Origin: Clostridium swellfunianum
GTDB lineage: Bacteria > Bacillota > Clostridia > Clostridiales > Clostridiaceae
NCBI RefSeq assembly: GCF_023656515.1
Contig: NZ_JAMOFV010000006.1
Location: 2,898,036-2,962,035, forward strand
Length of the DNA stretch: 64,000 nt
Direction: 5' to 3'
Notes under the pieces: generated by a model
Databases searched by the model: none
What the model was told of the DNA's origin: nothing
The model's input: only the letters and a program-made list of their open reading frames with translations
Translations under genes and position numbers: made by a program
Shown: piece by piece, positions 43,529 to 52,576 of the stretch
Layout of the letters: every line of letters starts with the position of its first letter
Position numbering within the stretch: position 1 is the first letter of the stretch

Positions 43529-45158
43529 TGTCTTTAAAGCCACCCTTCATTTTGTGTTGATATTCTGTTGGGGTCATGCCTTTTAGGCGTTTAAATACTT
43601 TTGTAAAATAATAAGCATTTTCAAAGCCAAGCGTGTTAGATATTTCATAAATCATGAGTTTGTCTTCCTTAATTAGCTGACAAGCACGTTCTATTTTTGT
43701 TGAATTAACATATTCAACAAAATTCTGATTGTATTGCTTTTTAAACAATGCGGAAAGGTATCCGGGTGATATACAAATATAATTAGCAACGTCCTGCAGC
43801 ATAATACGCTTCTCAACATTGTCCCGTACATACTGCCGTGCTTTTTCAATCAGTTCCGACTTGCCACTGGAAAATTGTTCTAAAGTAGCTGTGATATTGT
43901 TTTGTAAAATCTCAAGCCATTGCAATACCTGAGACCGTGTTGTCAGATGGTCAATTGCGCGATGACTGTATGCAGAGTAAAAAAATGGAGAGTTTATTTC
44001 TGTATATGATGCAATAGTTTTAATTGCATCTGAGGCAGTGTTGTATAAATCATTGCAAAGCCATAAAGCCTGGCTTTGCTGATGCGGAAATTTGCGCACA
44101 TTGCTCATCGCTTTCTGAAGTATATAGTTGCAGCCTGCAATATTTTTTGTACGTATCTCTGCAGCAAGACGTCCTGCAATGCCGGATAAACAAAGAGTAC
44201 GGTATTCTGTATTCGGGATATCTGATGCATTTCCTTCAAGGCAATCAGTTAAATAATAGTGATCCATTAGCTTTAAAAGCTGGATTTGGCATTCGGGCCA
44301 CTTTGAAACGCTAGAAAAATAATCTGTTGAGAGTACAATAGGTTTAACCTGTGTAATATTAGCACTTGCACTCATTAAGCGGGTTGTAAAAGTTGGTAAT
44401 TTCTCCGTCCATTCGTCCGCAGTCATATCCCAGCAGAAAACCAGAAGACTAGTACAGGACTTGTTGGGAAAAATTATTATGCTGTATTCGAAAAAGTTTT
44501 TTACAACCTTTTGAGAGACTTCAGTTTGCCATGCAAAAAGCCTTGACCGTTCATCATCGGAGAATGTTTCATATTGGGATACGGCAGAAAAATCAAATGG
44601 AATTTGAATCGCACCAAACCCGTTTCGTACTCCATTATCCTCAAGTATTTGAGCAATGTCGGAAGAGGCATTATCGCTTTGTGATGCTTGAAGTATACGC
44701 ATAAATGTATCCTTAAGCAATTGGTTCCGGTTGGTTTTGAAAAGGCTTTCGACCATGTTAACCTGTGCCAGTTTTGTGCGCTTCTCGCGCTCATTACATG
44801 CATTTATAAGAGTATTTTTTAGAGTTTCGGGCTCTAATTGACTTTTTAAGAGGTAATCGAATGCATGATGACGCAAAGCATCCCTTGCAAGTTCAAAATC
44901 TTCAAGATTTGTGAGCATTATAAAAACAATATCGGGCCTTTGTCTAGAAACGTGTTTCAACAGCTCTATACCATTAATAACAGGCATTTTAATATCGCAA
45001 AACACAATATCGGGAGAAAGCGAGTTGATTTTTTCCAGAGCTTCCTGGCCGTTCCTCGCAGTACCAGCTATAACGCAATTGTTTTCCTCCCAGTTAATTA
45101 AAAATTTGATTCCGGACAAAATAATAGATTCATCGTCAACCATAAGTATTTGATACAT
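43518..45158 (-). CDS. YesN-type response regulator with AraC domain (polysaccharide locus)
   Basis: A 546-residue regulator. It has a receiver domain (1-125) with the acceptor Asp in IVFCDIKMPVINGIELL and the Lys in YLLKSQ. A long central region of about 300 residues has no clear motif. A C-terminal AraC HTH pair follows (about 440-540, IMLQDVANYICISPGYLSALFKK and AYYFTKVFKRLKGMTPTEY). The size is typical of YesN proteins controlling glycan loci. It starts two bases after the kinase stop. It should activate the divergent transporter-lyase operon. Confidence 0.92.
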   Translation of the reverse strand: MYQILMVDDESIILSGIKFLINWEENNCVIAGTARNGQEALEKINSLSPDIVFCDIKMPVINGIELLKHVSRQRPDIVFIMLTNLEDFELARDALRHHAFDYLLKSQLEPETLKNTLINACNEREKRTKLAQVNMVESLFKTNRNQLLKDTFMRILQASQSDNASSDIAQILEDNGVRNGFGAIQIPFDFSAVSQYETFSDDERSRLFAWQTEVSQKVVKNFFEYSIIIFPNKSCTSLLVFCWDMTADEWTEKLPTFTTRLMSASANITQVKPIVLSTDYFSSVSKWPECQIQLLKLMDHYYLTDCLEGNASDIPNTEYRTLCLSGIAGRLAAEIRTKNIAGCNYILQKAMSNVRKFPHQQSQALWLCNDLYNTASDAIKTIASYTEINSPFFYSAYSHRAIDHLTTRSQVLQWLEILQNNITATLEQFSSGKSELIEKARQYVRDNVEKRIMLQDVANYICISPGYLSALFKKQYNQNFVEYVNSTKIERACQLIKEDKLMIYEISNTLGFENAYYFTKVFKRLKGMTPTEYQHKMKGGFKDNVE

Positions 45159-45160
45159 AG

Positions 45161-46903
45161 TTACACCTCTTTAGGTATACGCACCGTTACGCATGTATAT
45201 TTCTCTCTTTCACTTACTACTGAAAGACCGTAGCCATTACCATAGGTGAGTTGCAAACGAGTATGGACATTAGACACACCTATGCCGTTAAGGGAACCAT
45301 TACTCTTCAAAGAAGTATCTGTAAGCAATGAATCGCATTGCTCCTGAGTCATGCCGGCTCCATTATCTTCAACTGTTATGAGGATATCACCATCCTCTTC
45401 TCGAGCCTTCAGCCTAATTATACCGTATTTTCCGGTAGGCTCAATGCCGTGAAAGATAGCATTTTCTACCAGTGGCTGAAGTGTGAGCTTTATAATTTTT
45501 ATTTCAAGCAAAGCTTCAGGAACTTCATTTAAAAATTCAAAGACTTCAACATATCTTACAGACTGAATTGCAATATAGTCTTCAAGAAGCTGTATTTCTT
45601 CGCCTAATGTTATTTTGTCCTGGGTACTTTTTGCAATATTTCTCAAAAGATTAACAAGACTTCGGGTCATATTTGCGATACCGATATTTTTTTGTATAGT
45701 AGCCATCCAGTACAGTGAATCAAGGGTGTTGTATAAAAAATGAGGATTAACCTGGCTTTGCAAAAGCGATATTTCAATGTTTTTCTGCTTCTCATACATG
45801 CTTTTGGTCTCGCTGATAAGCTGATCTATGTTCATTGCCATTTTGTTTACCACCTTGCCTATTTGCCCTATCTCATCCTGCGACTGCTCGATTGTAGGGT
45901 CATATGAAAAGTCATTGTTTGAAATACGGCGAATGCGGCAAATCAAGCGATTAATAGGTCTTGTGATATAGTTCGATAGAATTATGGCAATTGCTATAGA
46001 AATCAAAATGCAAGTGATAACCACAACTATAACAGTATATAGCATATTTCCATCTGTGCGAGATAATGCTGTGATGTTCGAATAAGTGCATAAAACCAAA
46101 TCTGCATCTTCAAAGGGGACCAAATTTATTAAGTAATTTTGCCCATTATAAAGTATATGATCACCATTCTTCACTTTTAAAAGGTCTGCCTCAAAAGGGA
46201 GCGGATGATTGCCGAAGGTTAATATATTTTTACCGCTTGCTGATGATATAAATATATTTTGTAAATCACTAAACGGTTCAAGCACATCTTTTAAAATTTC
46301 TATATCAAATTCAGCATAAATATAGGCATTGTTCTTTTTTGCGCCCGGACCACTGATATTGGAAATAAAGACAAGTGCCTGCTGGTTTGGGTGTACAATA
46401 GACTGTGATAAGCATATGATAAATGGCTGATTATTTGAAGCATTTGTAAAATTAATAAATGCAGGGGAAGTAGTGATTAATTTGAAATCCGACAATGTGC
46501 CCGTATAATGGGTGCTTGACTGCAGCAATAGTCCGCTGTTATTAAAAACCACAATTTTGGCGGCATAACGTTCCGCCGCGCTGGAGCGTAAATATAATGT
46601 AAGCTTTTCTTGAGCCCGTAGAGCGGCTTCCTTTGATGATAGTGTTTCGATGCTTGTATATTCAGAGGCATATGAAATACTGTCATCGTTTGCACACAGC
46701 ACTCCAAGATTAAACACATCGGAAATATGCTGACGTATTTGATTATTAACAGTATCAAGGTTAAGCTGGTCCATTTTTTTCGCTTTTTCAATAATTATAT
46801 TGTTAAAATAGTTGTACTGCAGCCAATTGCTGATAACACCGACTAGCAGAACACACAAAATAGTATTAGCAATAGTTTTAAATTTAATGCTGTGCAAATT
46901 CAT
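45161..46903 (-). CDS. YesM-type sensor histidine kinase (polysaccharide locus)
   Basis: A 580-residue kinase with membrane segments near residues 10-28 and 286-310, enclosing an extracytoplasmic sensor of about 255 residues. A HAMP linker follows (SNYITRPINRLICRIRRISNNDF), then the kinase domain with NPHFLYNTLDSLYWMA, N-box LTLQPLVENAIFHGIE and G-box EDNGAGM. It is first in a minus-strand operon with the response regulator and a lyase and is divergent from the transporter. The inducer is probably an oligosaccharide, directly or through the binding protein. Confidence 0.92.
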   Translation of the reverse strand: MNLHSIKFKTIANTILCVLLVGVISNWLQYNYFNNIIIEKAKKMDQLNLDTVNNQIRQHISDVFNLGVLCANDDSISYASEYTSIETLSSKEAALRAQEKLTLYLRSSAAERYAAKIVVFNNSGLLLQSSTHYTGTLSDFKLITTSPAFINFTNASNNQPFIICLSQSIVHPNQQALVFISNISGPGAKKNNAYIYAEFDIEILKDVLEPFSDLQNIFISSASGKNILTFGNHPLPFEADLLKVKNGDHILYNGQNYLINLVPFEDADLVLCTYSNITALSRTDGNMLYTVIVVVITCILISIAIAIILSNYITRPINRLICRIRRISNNDFSYDPTIEQSQDEIGQIGKVVNKMAMNIDQLISETKSMYEKQKNIEISLLQSQVNPHFLYNTLDSLYWMATIQKNIGIANMTRSLVNLLRNIAKSTQDKITLGEEIQLLEDYIAIQSVRYVEVFEFLNEVPEALLEIKIIKLTLQPLVENAIFHGIEPTGKYGIIRLKAREEDGDILITVEDNGAGMTQEQCDSLLTDTSLKSNGSLNGIGVSNVHTRLQLTYGNGYGLSVVSEREKYTCVTVRIPKEV

Positions 46904-47078
46904 AATTAACCTCTATAGTTATTAGTCATTTATATAATAAAATACATGTAAAAATTATATGATAGAAGTGAACTTTTATCAATGCATCTTATAAGACTGC
47001 TTTAAAAAGTAATAGTTATTAAAATAGTATTATTTCATGGCTAAGATATAGTTGAAAAGTATTACAGAAAATTGATAT

Positions 47079-47108
47079 TTTACATTTTCTTAAAATTATC
47101 GATATTAT
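47079..47108 (+). promoter_or_regulatory. Promoter candidate of the lyase/transporter operon
   Basis: TTTACA (47079-47084), 18-base spacer and TATTAT (47103-47108). The imperfect boxes suit an activator-dependent promoter. The 270-base divergent region (46904-47173) is otherwise AT-rich and empty, and probably holds the regulator's sites. Confidence 0.45.
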
Positions 47109-47173
47109 AGAATTAAATCATAATAAGGGAGGAAACAAGTTCTTCTCTTAAATTTAAAGGGGGAAATTGCTTT

Positions 47174-48469
47174 ATGAAAAAACTAATAGCATTAACGCTC
47201 ACTGTGATGATGGCATCAACAGCTGTTGCCTGTGGCAAAACTGCATCATCCACTCAAGGAGCAGGTAATTCGTCTGCATCTTCTGAGAACGTAACCATCA
47301 AAGTCTCCACATGGGACTTAAGCGCAAACCCATCAATTAAAAATGTAGCCGATGCATTTACGAAAGCTCATCCAAATATCAAGGTTGATCTTATGGATAT
47401 TCAAAGCGCCGATTATACCCAGAAACTTAATATCATGCTTAATGGCGGCAGCGATCTTGACGCATTCTGGATAAAAGATGCGGATACAACTAAAGGACTT
47501 TTTGACAAAGGACAGCTTGCCGATTTAACTCCATACATTGAAAAGGATAAAGTTGATCTTAAGGCATATAATGGCCTTGCAGAAAACTTTAAAATGCCAA
47601 GTGGGCAGATAGTAGGTTTGCCTGCACGTACCGATTACTATGTATTGTATTACAATAAAGATATTTTTGATGCCGCAAGAGTTCCTTATCCAACAAACGA
47701 TATGACATGGGAGAATTTTGAAGCTACTGCTAAGAAAATTACTTCTGGTGAAGGAGCTAATAAAAAGTATGGTGCACTTCTTCACACCTGGAATGCCTGT
47801 GTACAAAACTGGGGCGTACAGGATGGCAAACATACTATTCTTGACACCGATTACAGCTATTTTAAACCGTATTATGAGATGGCTTTACGTATGCAAAATA
47901 CGGACAAGACAATCATGGATTATGGAACACTTAAAACAGGACAGATTCATTACTCAAGTCCCTTCCTTACAGGAAAAGTGGGCATGATGCCTATGGGTAC
48001 CTGGTTTATGACAACTATAGCTTCAAAAATAAAAAGCGGTGAAAGTAAAGTAAACTGGGGCGTAGCAACACTACCTCATGGTAAGGATGTCCCTGCCGGC
48101 TACACAGTTGGTGCTGCAACTCCTCTTTCTATAAATAAAGCATCTAAAAAGCAGGCTGCTGCGTGGGAATTTGTAAAATTCACTACAAGCGATGAAGGCG
48201 CAAAGATCTATGCTGACGCAGGCGCTATTCCTGGCCGCGCTAATGCAGAAACGCTTAAATCTATAGCTAATATGAGTGGTATGCCTCAAGGTCTAGGTGA
48301 CGCCCTTGCTGTTAAAAAGATCACCCCAGACCGTCCAATAGCAGACCGTGTAGCTGAAGTTAACAAAATGCTTGACGAAGAACATTCGCTTATAATGCTT
48401 GGGCAAAAGAAACTTGATGATGTTATTGCAGAAATGGGTGCCCGCAGCAAGCAATTGCAGGGGAAATAA
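47174..48469 (+). CDS. Oligosaccharide ABC transporter substrate-binding lipoprotein
   Basis: A 431-residue lipoprotein with lipobox TAVAC (Cys near residue 20) and a Ser/Gly-rich linker. It is a type 1 extracellular solute-binding protein of the carbohydrate class: IKVSTWDLSANPSIKNVADAFTKAHPNIKV, DAFWIKDADTT, TGKVGMMPMGTWFM, and the C-terminal DEEHSLIMLGQKKLDDVIAEM. Gene context (GH88 and lyases) points to uronic-acid oligosaccharides as ligand. ATG follows AAAGGGGGAAA. It opens the plus-strand operon. Confidence 0.88.
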   Translation: MKKLIALTLTVMMASTAVACGKTASSTQGAGNSSASSENVTIKVSTWDLSANPSIKNVADAFTKAHPNIKVDLMDIQSADYTQKLNIMLNGGSDLDAFWIKDADTTKGLFDKGQLADLTPYIEKDKVDLKAYNGLAENFKMPSGQIVGLPARTDYYVLYYNKDIFDAARVPYPTNDMTWENFEATAKKITSGEGANKKYGALLHTWNACVQNWGVQDGKHTILDTDYSYFKPYYEMALRMQNTDKTIMDYGTLKTGQIHYSSPFLTGKVGMMPMGTWFMTTIASKIKSGESKVNWGVATLPHGKDVPAGYTVGAATPLSINKASKKQAAAWEFVKFTTSDEGAKIYADAGAIPGRANAETLKSIANMSGMPQGLGDALAVKKITPDRPIADRVAEVNKMLDEEHSLIMLGQKKLDDVIAEMGARSKQLQGK

Positions 48470-48488
48470 TAAAATAGCCCTATTTAGT

Positions 48489-48522
48489 TTCGGGCAGACT
48501 TAGCTTGCTAAGTTTGTCCGAA
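48489..48522 (+). promoter_or_regulatory. Intercistronic hairpin after the binding-protein gene
   Basis: TTCGGGCAGACTTAGC (48489-48504) pairs with GCTAAGTTTGTCCGAA (48507-48522) with two G-T wobbles. Some T-rich sequence follows (TTTTAT). Third occurrence in the window of a hairpin directly after a binding-protein gene. Confidence 0.75.
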
Positions 48523-48564
48523 TTTTATAAAAAGCACAAGTTGTTACTCAAAGGAGGTACTTAC

Positions 48565-49470
48565 ATGCAAACGGCCAAATCCACCAAAAAAGGTTTGTCG
48601 CTCAATACGAGGAATACACTCATTGGCATGTCGTTTATTTTGCCAAATTTTATTGGCTTTTGTTTGTTCATTATGATCCCTGTGGTATTTTCATTTGTAC
48701 TTAGTTTTGCCAAATGGGACGGCTTTAATGCCATTCAGTTTATAGGCTTTTCAAACTTTACTGCAATTTTTAAAGACCGTATATTCTGGGAGGCACTGAG
48801 GCATACTGGTATTTACACGGTTTTTTCAGTTTTGCTAAGTATGGCCGGTGCACTTGGTTTAGCGGTATTACTAAATAAAAAAATACGCGGTGTTAACTTC
48901 TTCCGTAGTGCTGTATTTTTTCCTTATGTTGCTTCGATAGTGGCTGTGGGTGCGGTGTGGAACGCAATGTTTATGAAAGATGGAGGTCCTATAAATGCTT
49001 TCCTGCACCTAATAGGGGTTCAAAACCCTCCAGGATGGTTTGCCAGTGTAACATGGGCTTTGCCGGCGGTTATTATTGTAAGTGTGTGGAAAAATGTAGG
49101 ATACTTTATGATTATATATTTAGCTGCATTGCAGGATATTCCGTGCGAATTATATGAAGCAGGCGATATGGACGGCGCATCAAAATGGAGACAGTTTTGG
49201 AGTATTACATTCCCGATGCTCACCCCGGCCCATTTCTTTGTATTTATGATGCTTACAATAAACAGCTTTAAAGTATTTGATCTTATATTCGTTCTTACAG
49301 ACGGCGGACCTGGTACGGCAACGAAAATGCTGGCTAATTATATATATGATCAGTCCTTCGTATCCTGGAACTATGGTACAGCAAGCGCTGCATCAATAAT
49401 TTTATTCCTTATAGTTGGCTGCATTACACTAGTGCAGTTTAGAGTGGAAAAGAAGCTTAATTTTAAGTAG
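48565..49470 (+). CDS. Carbohydrate ABC transporter permease (MalF-like)
   Basis: A 301-residue permease with six helices. ATG 48565 follows AAAGGAGGT; the open frame to 48505 overlaps the hairpin and has no site. It shows the sugar-permease start GMSFILPNFIGFCLFIMIPVVFSF and the EAA loop YEAGDMDGASKWRQFWSITFP (about residues 202-222). It forms the channel with the next gene product. No ATPase gene accompanies the pair, so a shared MsmX-type ATPase must be encoded elsewhere. Confidence 0.91.
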   Translation: MQTAKSTKKGLSLNTRNTLIGMSFILPNFIGFCLFIMIPVVFSFVLSFAKWDGFNAIQFIGFSNFTAIFKDRIFWEALRHTGIYTVFSVLLSMAGALGLAVLLNKKIRGVNFFRSAVFFPYVASIVAVGAVWNAMFMKDGGPINAFLHLIGVQNPPGWFASVTWALPAVIIVSVWKNVGYFMIIYLAALQDIPCELYEAGDMDGASKWRQFWSITFPMLTPAHFFVFMMLTINSFKVFDLIFVLTDGGPGTATKMLANYIYDQSFVSWNYGTASAASIILFLIVGCITLVQFRVEKKLNFK

Positions 49471-49483
49471 GGAGGAAAGTGTA

Positions 49484-50314
49484 ATGAGTGAAAAACAAAA
49501 CCGTGTATGGAAAATTGTTATATACATTTTTCTCATATTAATCGCATTTATAACTCTTTTGCCGCTTATATGGATGTTGTCGGCATCATTGAAATTAGAA
49601 ACCGAGGTATTTAGTGTTCCTATAAAGTGGATACCTGATAACGCACAGTGGAGCAATTATGTGAAGATATGGCAAAAAATACCCCTTGCCTTATTTACTT
49701 TTAACAGCATAAAACTTACGGTTATAATTACGTTTATACAACTTATAACTTCAAGTTTTGCTGCTTACGGTTTTTCAAAATGCCAATTCAAGGGTAGAAA
49801 TATTTTATTTACCTGCTATATAATTACCATTGCAATTCCATGGCAGGTATATATGCTGCCACAGTATACAATTATGAATAAGATGCATCTTGTAGACACG
49901 CACATGTCTATAATTCTTTTACAAAGCTTTACAGCATTTGGTGTTTTTTTACTACGTCAATTTTATATGAGTATTCCTGATGAACTGCTGGAAGCTGCGC
50001 GTATTGACGGACTTTCAGAATATGGAATTTATGCCCGTATCGTTCTGCCTTTGTCAAAACCAGCCCTTGCAACACTTACAATATTCAGCTTTGTAGGTGT
50101 ATGGAATGATTTTATGGGTCCTATGATATATTTTAACTCTACAAGCGTCAAAACGATCCAGCTTGGTATCCGTATGTTTATCAGCCAATATTCTGCAGAA
50201 TACAACTTGATTATGGCAGCAAGTGTTATTGCACTTATACCGGTGTTTGCAATTTACGTAGCTTTTCAGAGGTTCTTTATACAAGGTATTGCCACAAGCG
50301 GCCTTAAAGGCTAA
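49484..50314 (+). CDS. Carbohydrate ABC transporter permease (MalG-like)
   Basis: A 276-residue permease with six helices, EAA loop LEAARIDGLSEYGIYARIVLP (about residues 169-189) and the usual C-terminal RFFIQGIATSGLKG. It begins 13 bases after its partner, with GGGAGGAAAG before the ATG. Together they import the oligosaccharide captured by the binding protein. Arg and Gly codons ending in C or T are more common here than in the flanking chromosome. Confidence 0.92.
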   Translation: MSEKQNRVWKIVIYIFLILIAFITLLPLIWMLSASLKLETEVFSVPIKWIPDNAQWSNYVKIWQKIPLALFTFNSIKLTVIITFIQLITSSFAAYGFSKCQFKGRNILFTCYIITIAIPWQVYMLPQYTIMNKMHLVDTHMSIILLQSFTAFGVFLLRQFYMSIPDELLEAARIDGLSEYGIYARIVLPLSKPALATLTIFSFVGVWNDFMGPMIYFNSTSVKTIQLGIRMFISQYSAEYNLIMAASVIALIPVFAIYVAFQRFFIQGIATSGLKG

Positions 50315-50333
50315 CCTTTAGGAGATTTATGCT

Positions 50334-51386
50334 ATGAATAGAAATTCAAAGGAGTTTGAAAATCATTTTATGCCTGCACCAGTTGGCGGAGGATTTTTTA
50401 TGGAAGGCTATTGGGTGTGGTGCGGAAGTGTAGTTAAGGGTGAAGACGGTAATTATCACATGTTCGCATCCCGCTGGCCTAAGGATTTGCCTTTTCATCC
50501 AGGGTGGGGCATGGAAAGCGAAATTGTACGCGCCGTGTCTAAAACTCCGGAAGGCCCATATGAGTTTGCTGAGGTTGTGCTCGGCTTCCGCGGCCCTGAA
50601 TACTGGGATGGCCGTAGTGTGCATAATCCTGTTATTTGCAAATACAAAGATGAATATGTATTGTTCTATATGGGTACAACCCATCCCTTCGGGGCAACTC
50701 CCCGTGGTGGAAAGTTAAAACATGAAAGTTATCAATGGCAAGCTGCCCGAAGTAATAAGCGCATTGGTGCTGCCACTTCTAAGAGTGTGTTTGGTCCGTG
50801 GAAACGCAGCGACCAGCCGCTTTTGGACGTGAGACCGGAGGGATTTGATAATTTCTTTACATCTAATCCTGCTCCATGCATCAATGAAGATGGCAGCTGC
50901 CTTTTAATATATAAAACACGATCATATTTGAAGCCTCCCTATGAAGGCGATGACATTTATGGCTCTATGGCCCTTGGTGTGGCATGGGCACCGCATTATA
51001 GCGGTCCATATAAACGCTTAACGGATAAGGCTTTATTTGATATTAATGAGGGTGTATTGGAAGATCCTTTTATTTGGAAAACATCTAACGGTTACGGTAT
51101 GATAGCAAAAGATTGGAAAGGAACCTATACCGGAAATGTTGGCAGCGTTGTATATGCTGCATCTTCCGATGGCTTAAACTGGACAATAGATAATCATACT
51201 GCTTTTAGCCGTGATATTTTATGGTCTGATGGTAAAACCCGCACTATGGGCAATATGGACCGCCCGTTTATCTTGTTTGACGGCGACGAAATGACTCATC
51301 TTTTTGTTGCTACAAACGATGGCAAAGAAGCCGGTTTTGCTACAATGACACGTTCGTGGAATGCCTGCATTCCGCTAAAAAAATGA
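50334..51386 (+). CDS. Beta-propeller glycoside hydrolase-like protein (GH43/GH117-like fold)
   Basis: A 350-residue protein without signal peptide. Repeated blade motifs mark a five-bladed beta-propeller of the GH43/GH117/GH130 superfamily: GEDGNYHMFASRW, HNPVICKYKDEYVLFYMGT, SNPAPCINEDGSCLLIYK, LEDPFIWKTSNGYGMIAKD and MDRPFILFDGDEMTHLFVA. Acidic residues at the blade starts are placed like catalytic residues in such enzymes. I cannot say which family it belongs to. In this operon it probably removes a side or terminal sugar from the imported oligosaccharide before or after lyase action. ATG follows TTAGGAG. Confidence 0.7.
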   Translation: MNRNSKEFENHFMPAPVGGGFFMEGYWVWCGSVVKGEDGNYHMFASRWPKDLPFHPGWGMESEIVRAVSKTPEGPYEFAEVVLGFRGPEYWDGRSVHNPVICKYKDEYVLFYMGTTHPFGATPRGGKLKHESYQWQAARSNKRIGAATSKSVFGPWKRSDQPLLDVRPEGFDNFFTSNPAPCINEDGSCLLIYKTRSYLKPPYEGDDIYGSMALGVAWAPHYSGPYKRLTDKALFDINEGVLEDPFIWKTSNGYGMIAKDWKGTYTGNVGSVVYAASSDGLNWTIDNHTAFSRDILWSDGKTRTMGNMDRPFILFDGDEMTHLFVATNDGKEAGFATMTRSWNACIPLKK

Positions 51387-51401
51387 CAAGGAGTAAATTC
51401 T

Positions 51402-52565
51402 ATGAATACTAACGTTCAGCCAATAACTGCTTCAGCAGTGGATACCGCACTTGATAATGCATGCAAGATTCTTCACTGCAATCTGTCTGATTTTACAGAT
51501 AAGTTTCAAGACTCGAACAGTCAAAATAATTTCTATCCTCAAACTGATAATGTAGAGTGGACCACAGGGTTTTGTACCGGTGAATACTGGCTTGCCTATG
51601 AGCATACAGCGGATGAAGCCTTCCGTACAGCTGCATTGTCACAGGTAGACAGCTTTTTAAAACGTATTGAAAAGAAAATCGATGTTAATCATCACGATAT
51701 GGGTTTTCTTTACACGCCTTCATGTGTAGCCGCATATAAGCTGACCGGAAGTGAAACAGCAAAAAAAGCAGCCTTACTTGCAGCGGATAATCTAATTGCA
51801 CGCTTCCAGGTAAAGGGGCAGTTTTTGCAGGCCTGGGGCGAGCTTGGTGCGCCTGATAATTACCGCCTAATTATCGACTGTTTGCTTAACCTACCGCTTC
51901 TGTACTGGGCAACAGAAATAACCGGGGATAAAACCTATAGTGAGATAGCTAGAGCCCATACAAAAACAAGTCTTGCCAATCTTGTGCGTGATGATAACTC
52001 AACCTATCACACTTATTTTTTTAATCCGGAAACAGGTGTACCGATGCGTGGTGCCACCCAGCAGGGATATCGTGACGGCAGCGCATGGGCTCGAGGTCAG
52101 GCGTGGGGTGTATACGGACTTGCGTTAAGCTACCGTTATACAAAAACTCCTGATTGTTTGGAGCTGTTTGACCGTGTTATAGGCTTTTTTATTGACCGTC
52201 TGCCGGAGGACCTTGTTTCCTACTGGGATTTAGACTTTAAAGATGGTGACGGAGAACCAAAGGACTCATCGGCTGCAGCAATTGCAGCATGCGGAATGCT
52301 GGAGATGGCAAAATATCTTTCCGATGAAAAAGCTTCATATTATACCGATATTGCAAGGCGTATTGCGGCTTCACTTGCATCATGCTATGCTGTTACTGAC
52401 ATACATTTATCAAATGCTTTACTACTCCATGGTGTTTATGCGAAAAACTCGCCTTACACCCCTATACCTAAAGATAGAGGGGTGGATGAGGCAAACACAT
52501 GGGGTGATTATTTTTATATGGAGCTTCTAACTCGTCTTTCTAAGGATTGGAAAATTTATTGGTAA
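51402..52565 (+). CDS. GH88 unsaturated glucuronyl hydrolase
   Basis: A 387-residue (alpha/alpha)6-barrel enzyme of normal GH88 length. It hydrates and splits the 4,5-unsaturated uronic acid that polysaccharide lyases leave at the non-reducing end. The signatures are VEWTTGFCTGEYWLAYE, VNHHDMGFLY (probable catalytic Asp), RLIIDCLLNLPLLYWA (second Asp), DGSAWARGQAWGVYGLALSYRYT and GEPKDSSAAAIAACGMLEM, with WGDYFYMELL at the end. It is cytoplasmic. GH88 enzymes act on glycosaminoglycan-type disaccharides; GH105 is the pectin counterpart and fits less well. It lies between the propeller enzyme and a heparinase-type lyase. Confidence 0.9.
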   Translation: MNTNVQPITASAVDTALDNACKILHCNLSDFTDKFQDSNSQNNFYPQTDNVEWTTGFCTGEYWLAYEHTADEAFRTAALSQVDSFLKRIEKKIDVNHHDMGFLYTPSCVAAYKLTGSETAKKAALLAADNLIARFQVKGQFLQAWGELGAPDNYRLIIDCLLNLPLLYWATEITGDKTYSEIARAHTKTSLANLVRDDNSTYHTYFFNPETGVPMRGATQQGYRDGSAWARGQAWGVYGLALSYRYTKTPDCLELFDRVIGFFIDRLPEDLVSYWDLDFKDGDGEPKDSSAAAIAACGMLEMAKYLSDEKASYYTDIARRIAASLASCYAVTDIHLSNALLLHGVYAKNSPYTPIPKDRGVDEANTWGDYFYMELLTRLSKDWKIYW

Positions 52566-52576
52566 GGAGTTTAGCT

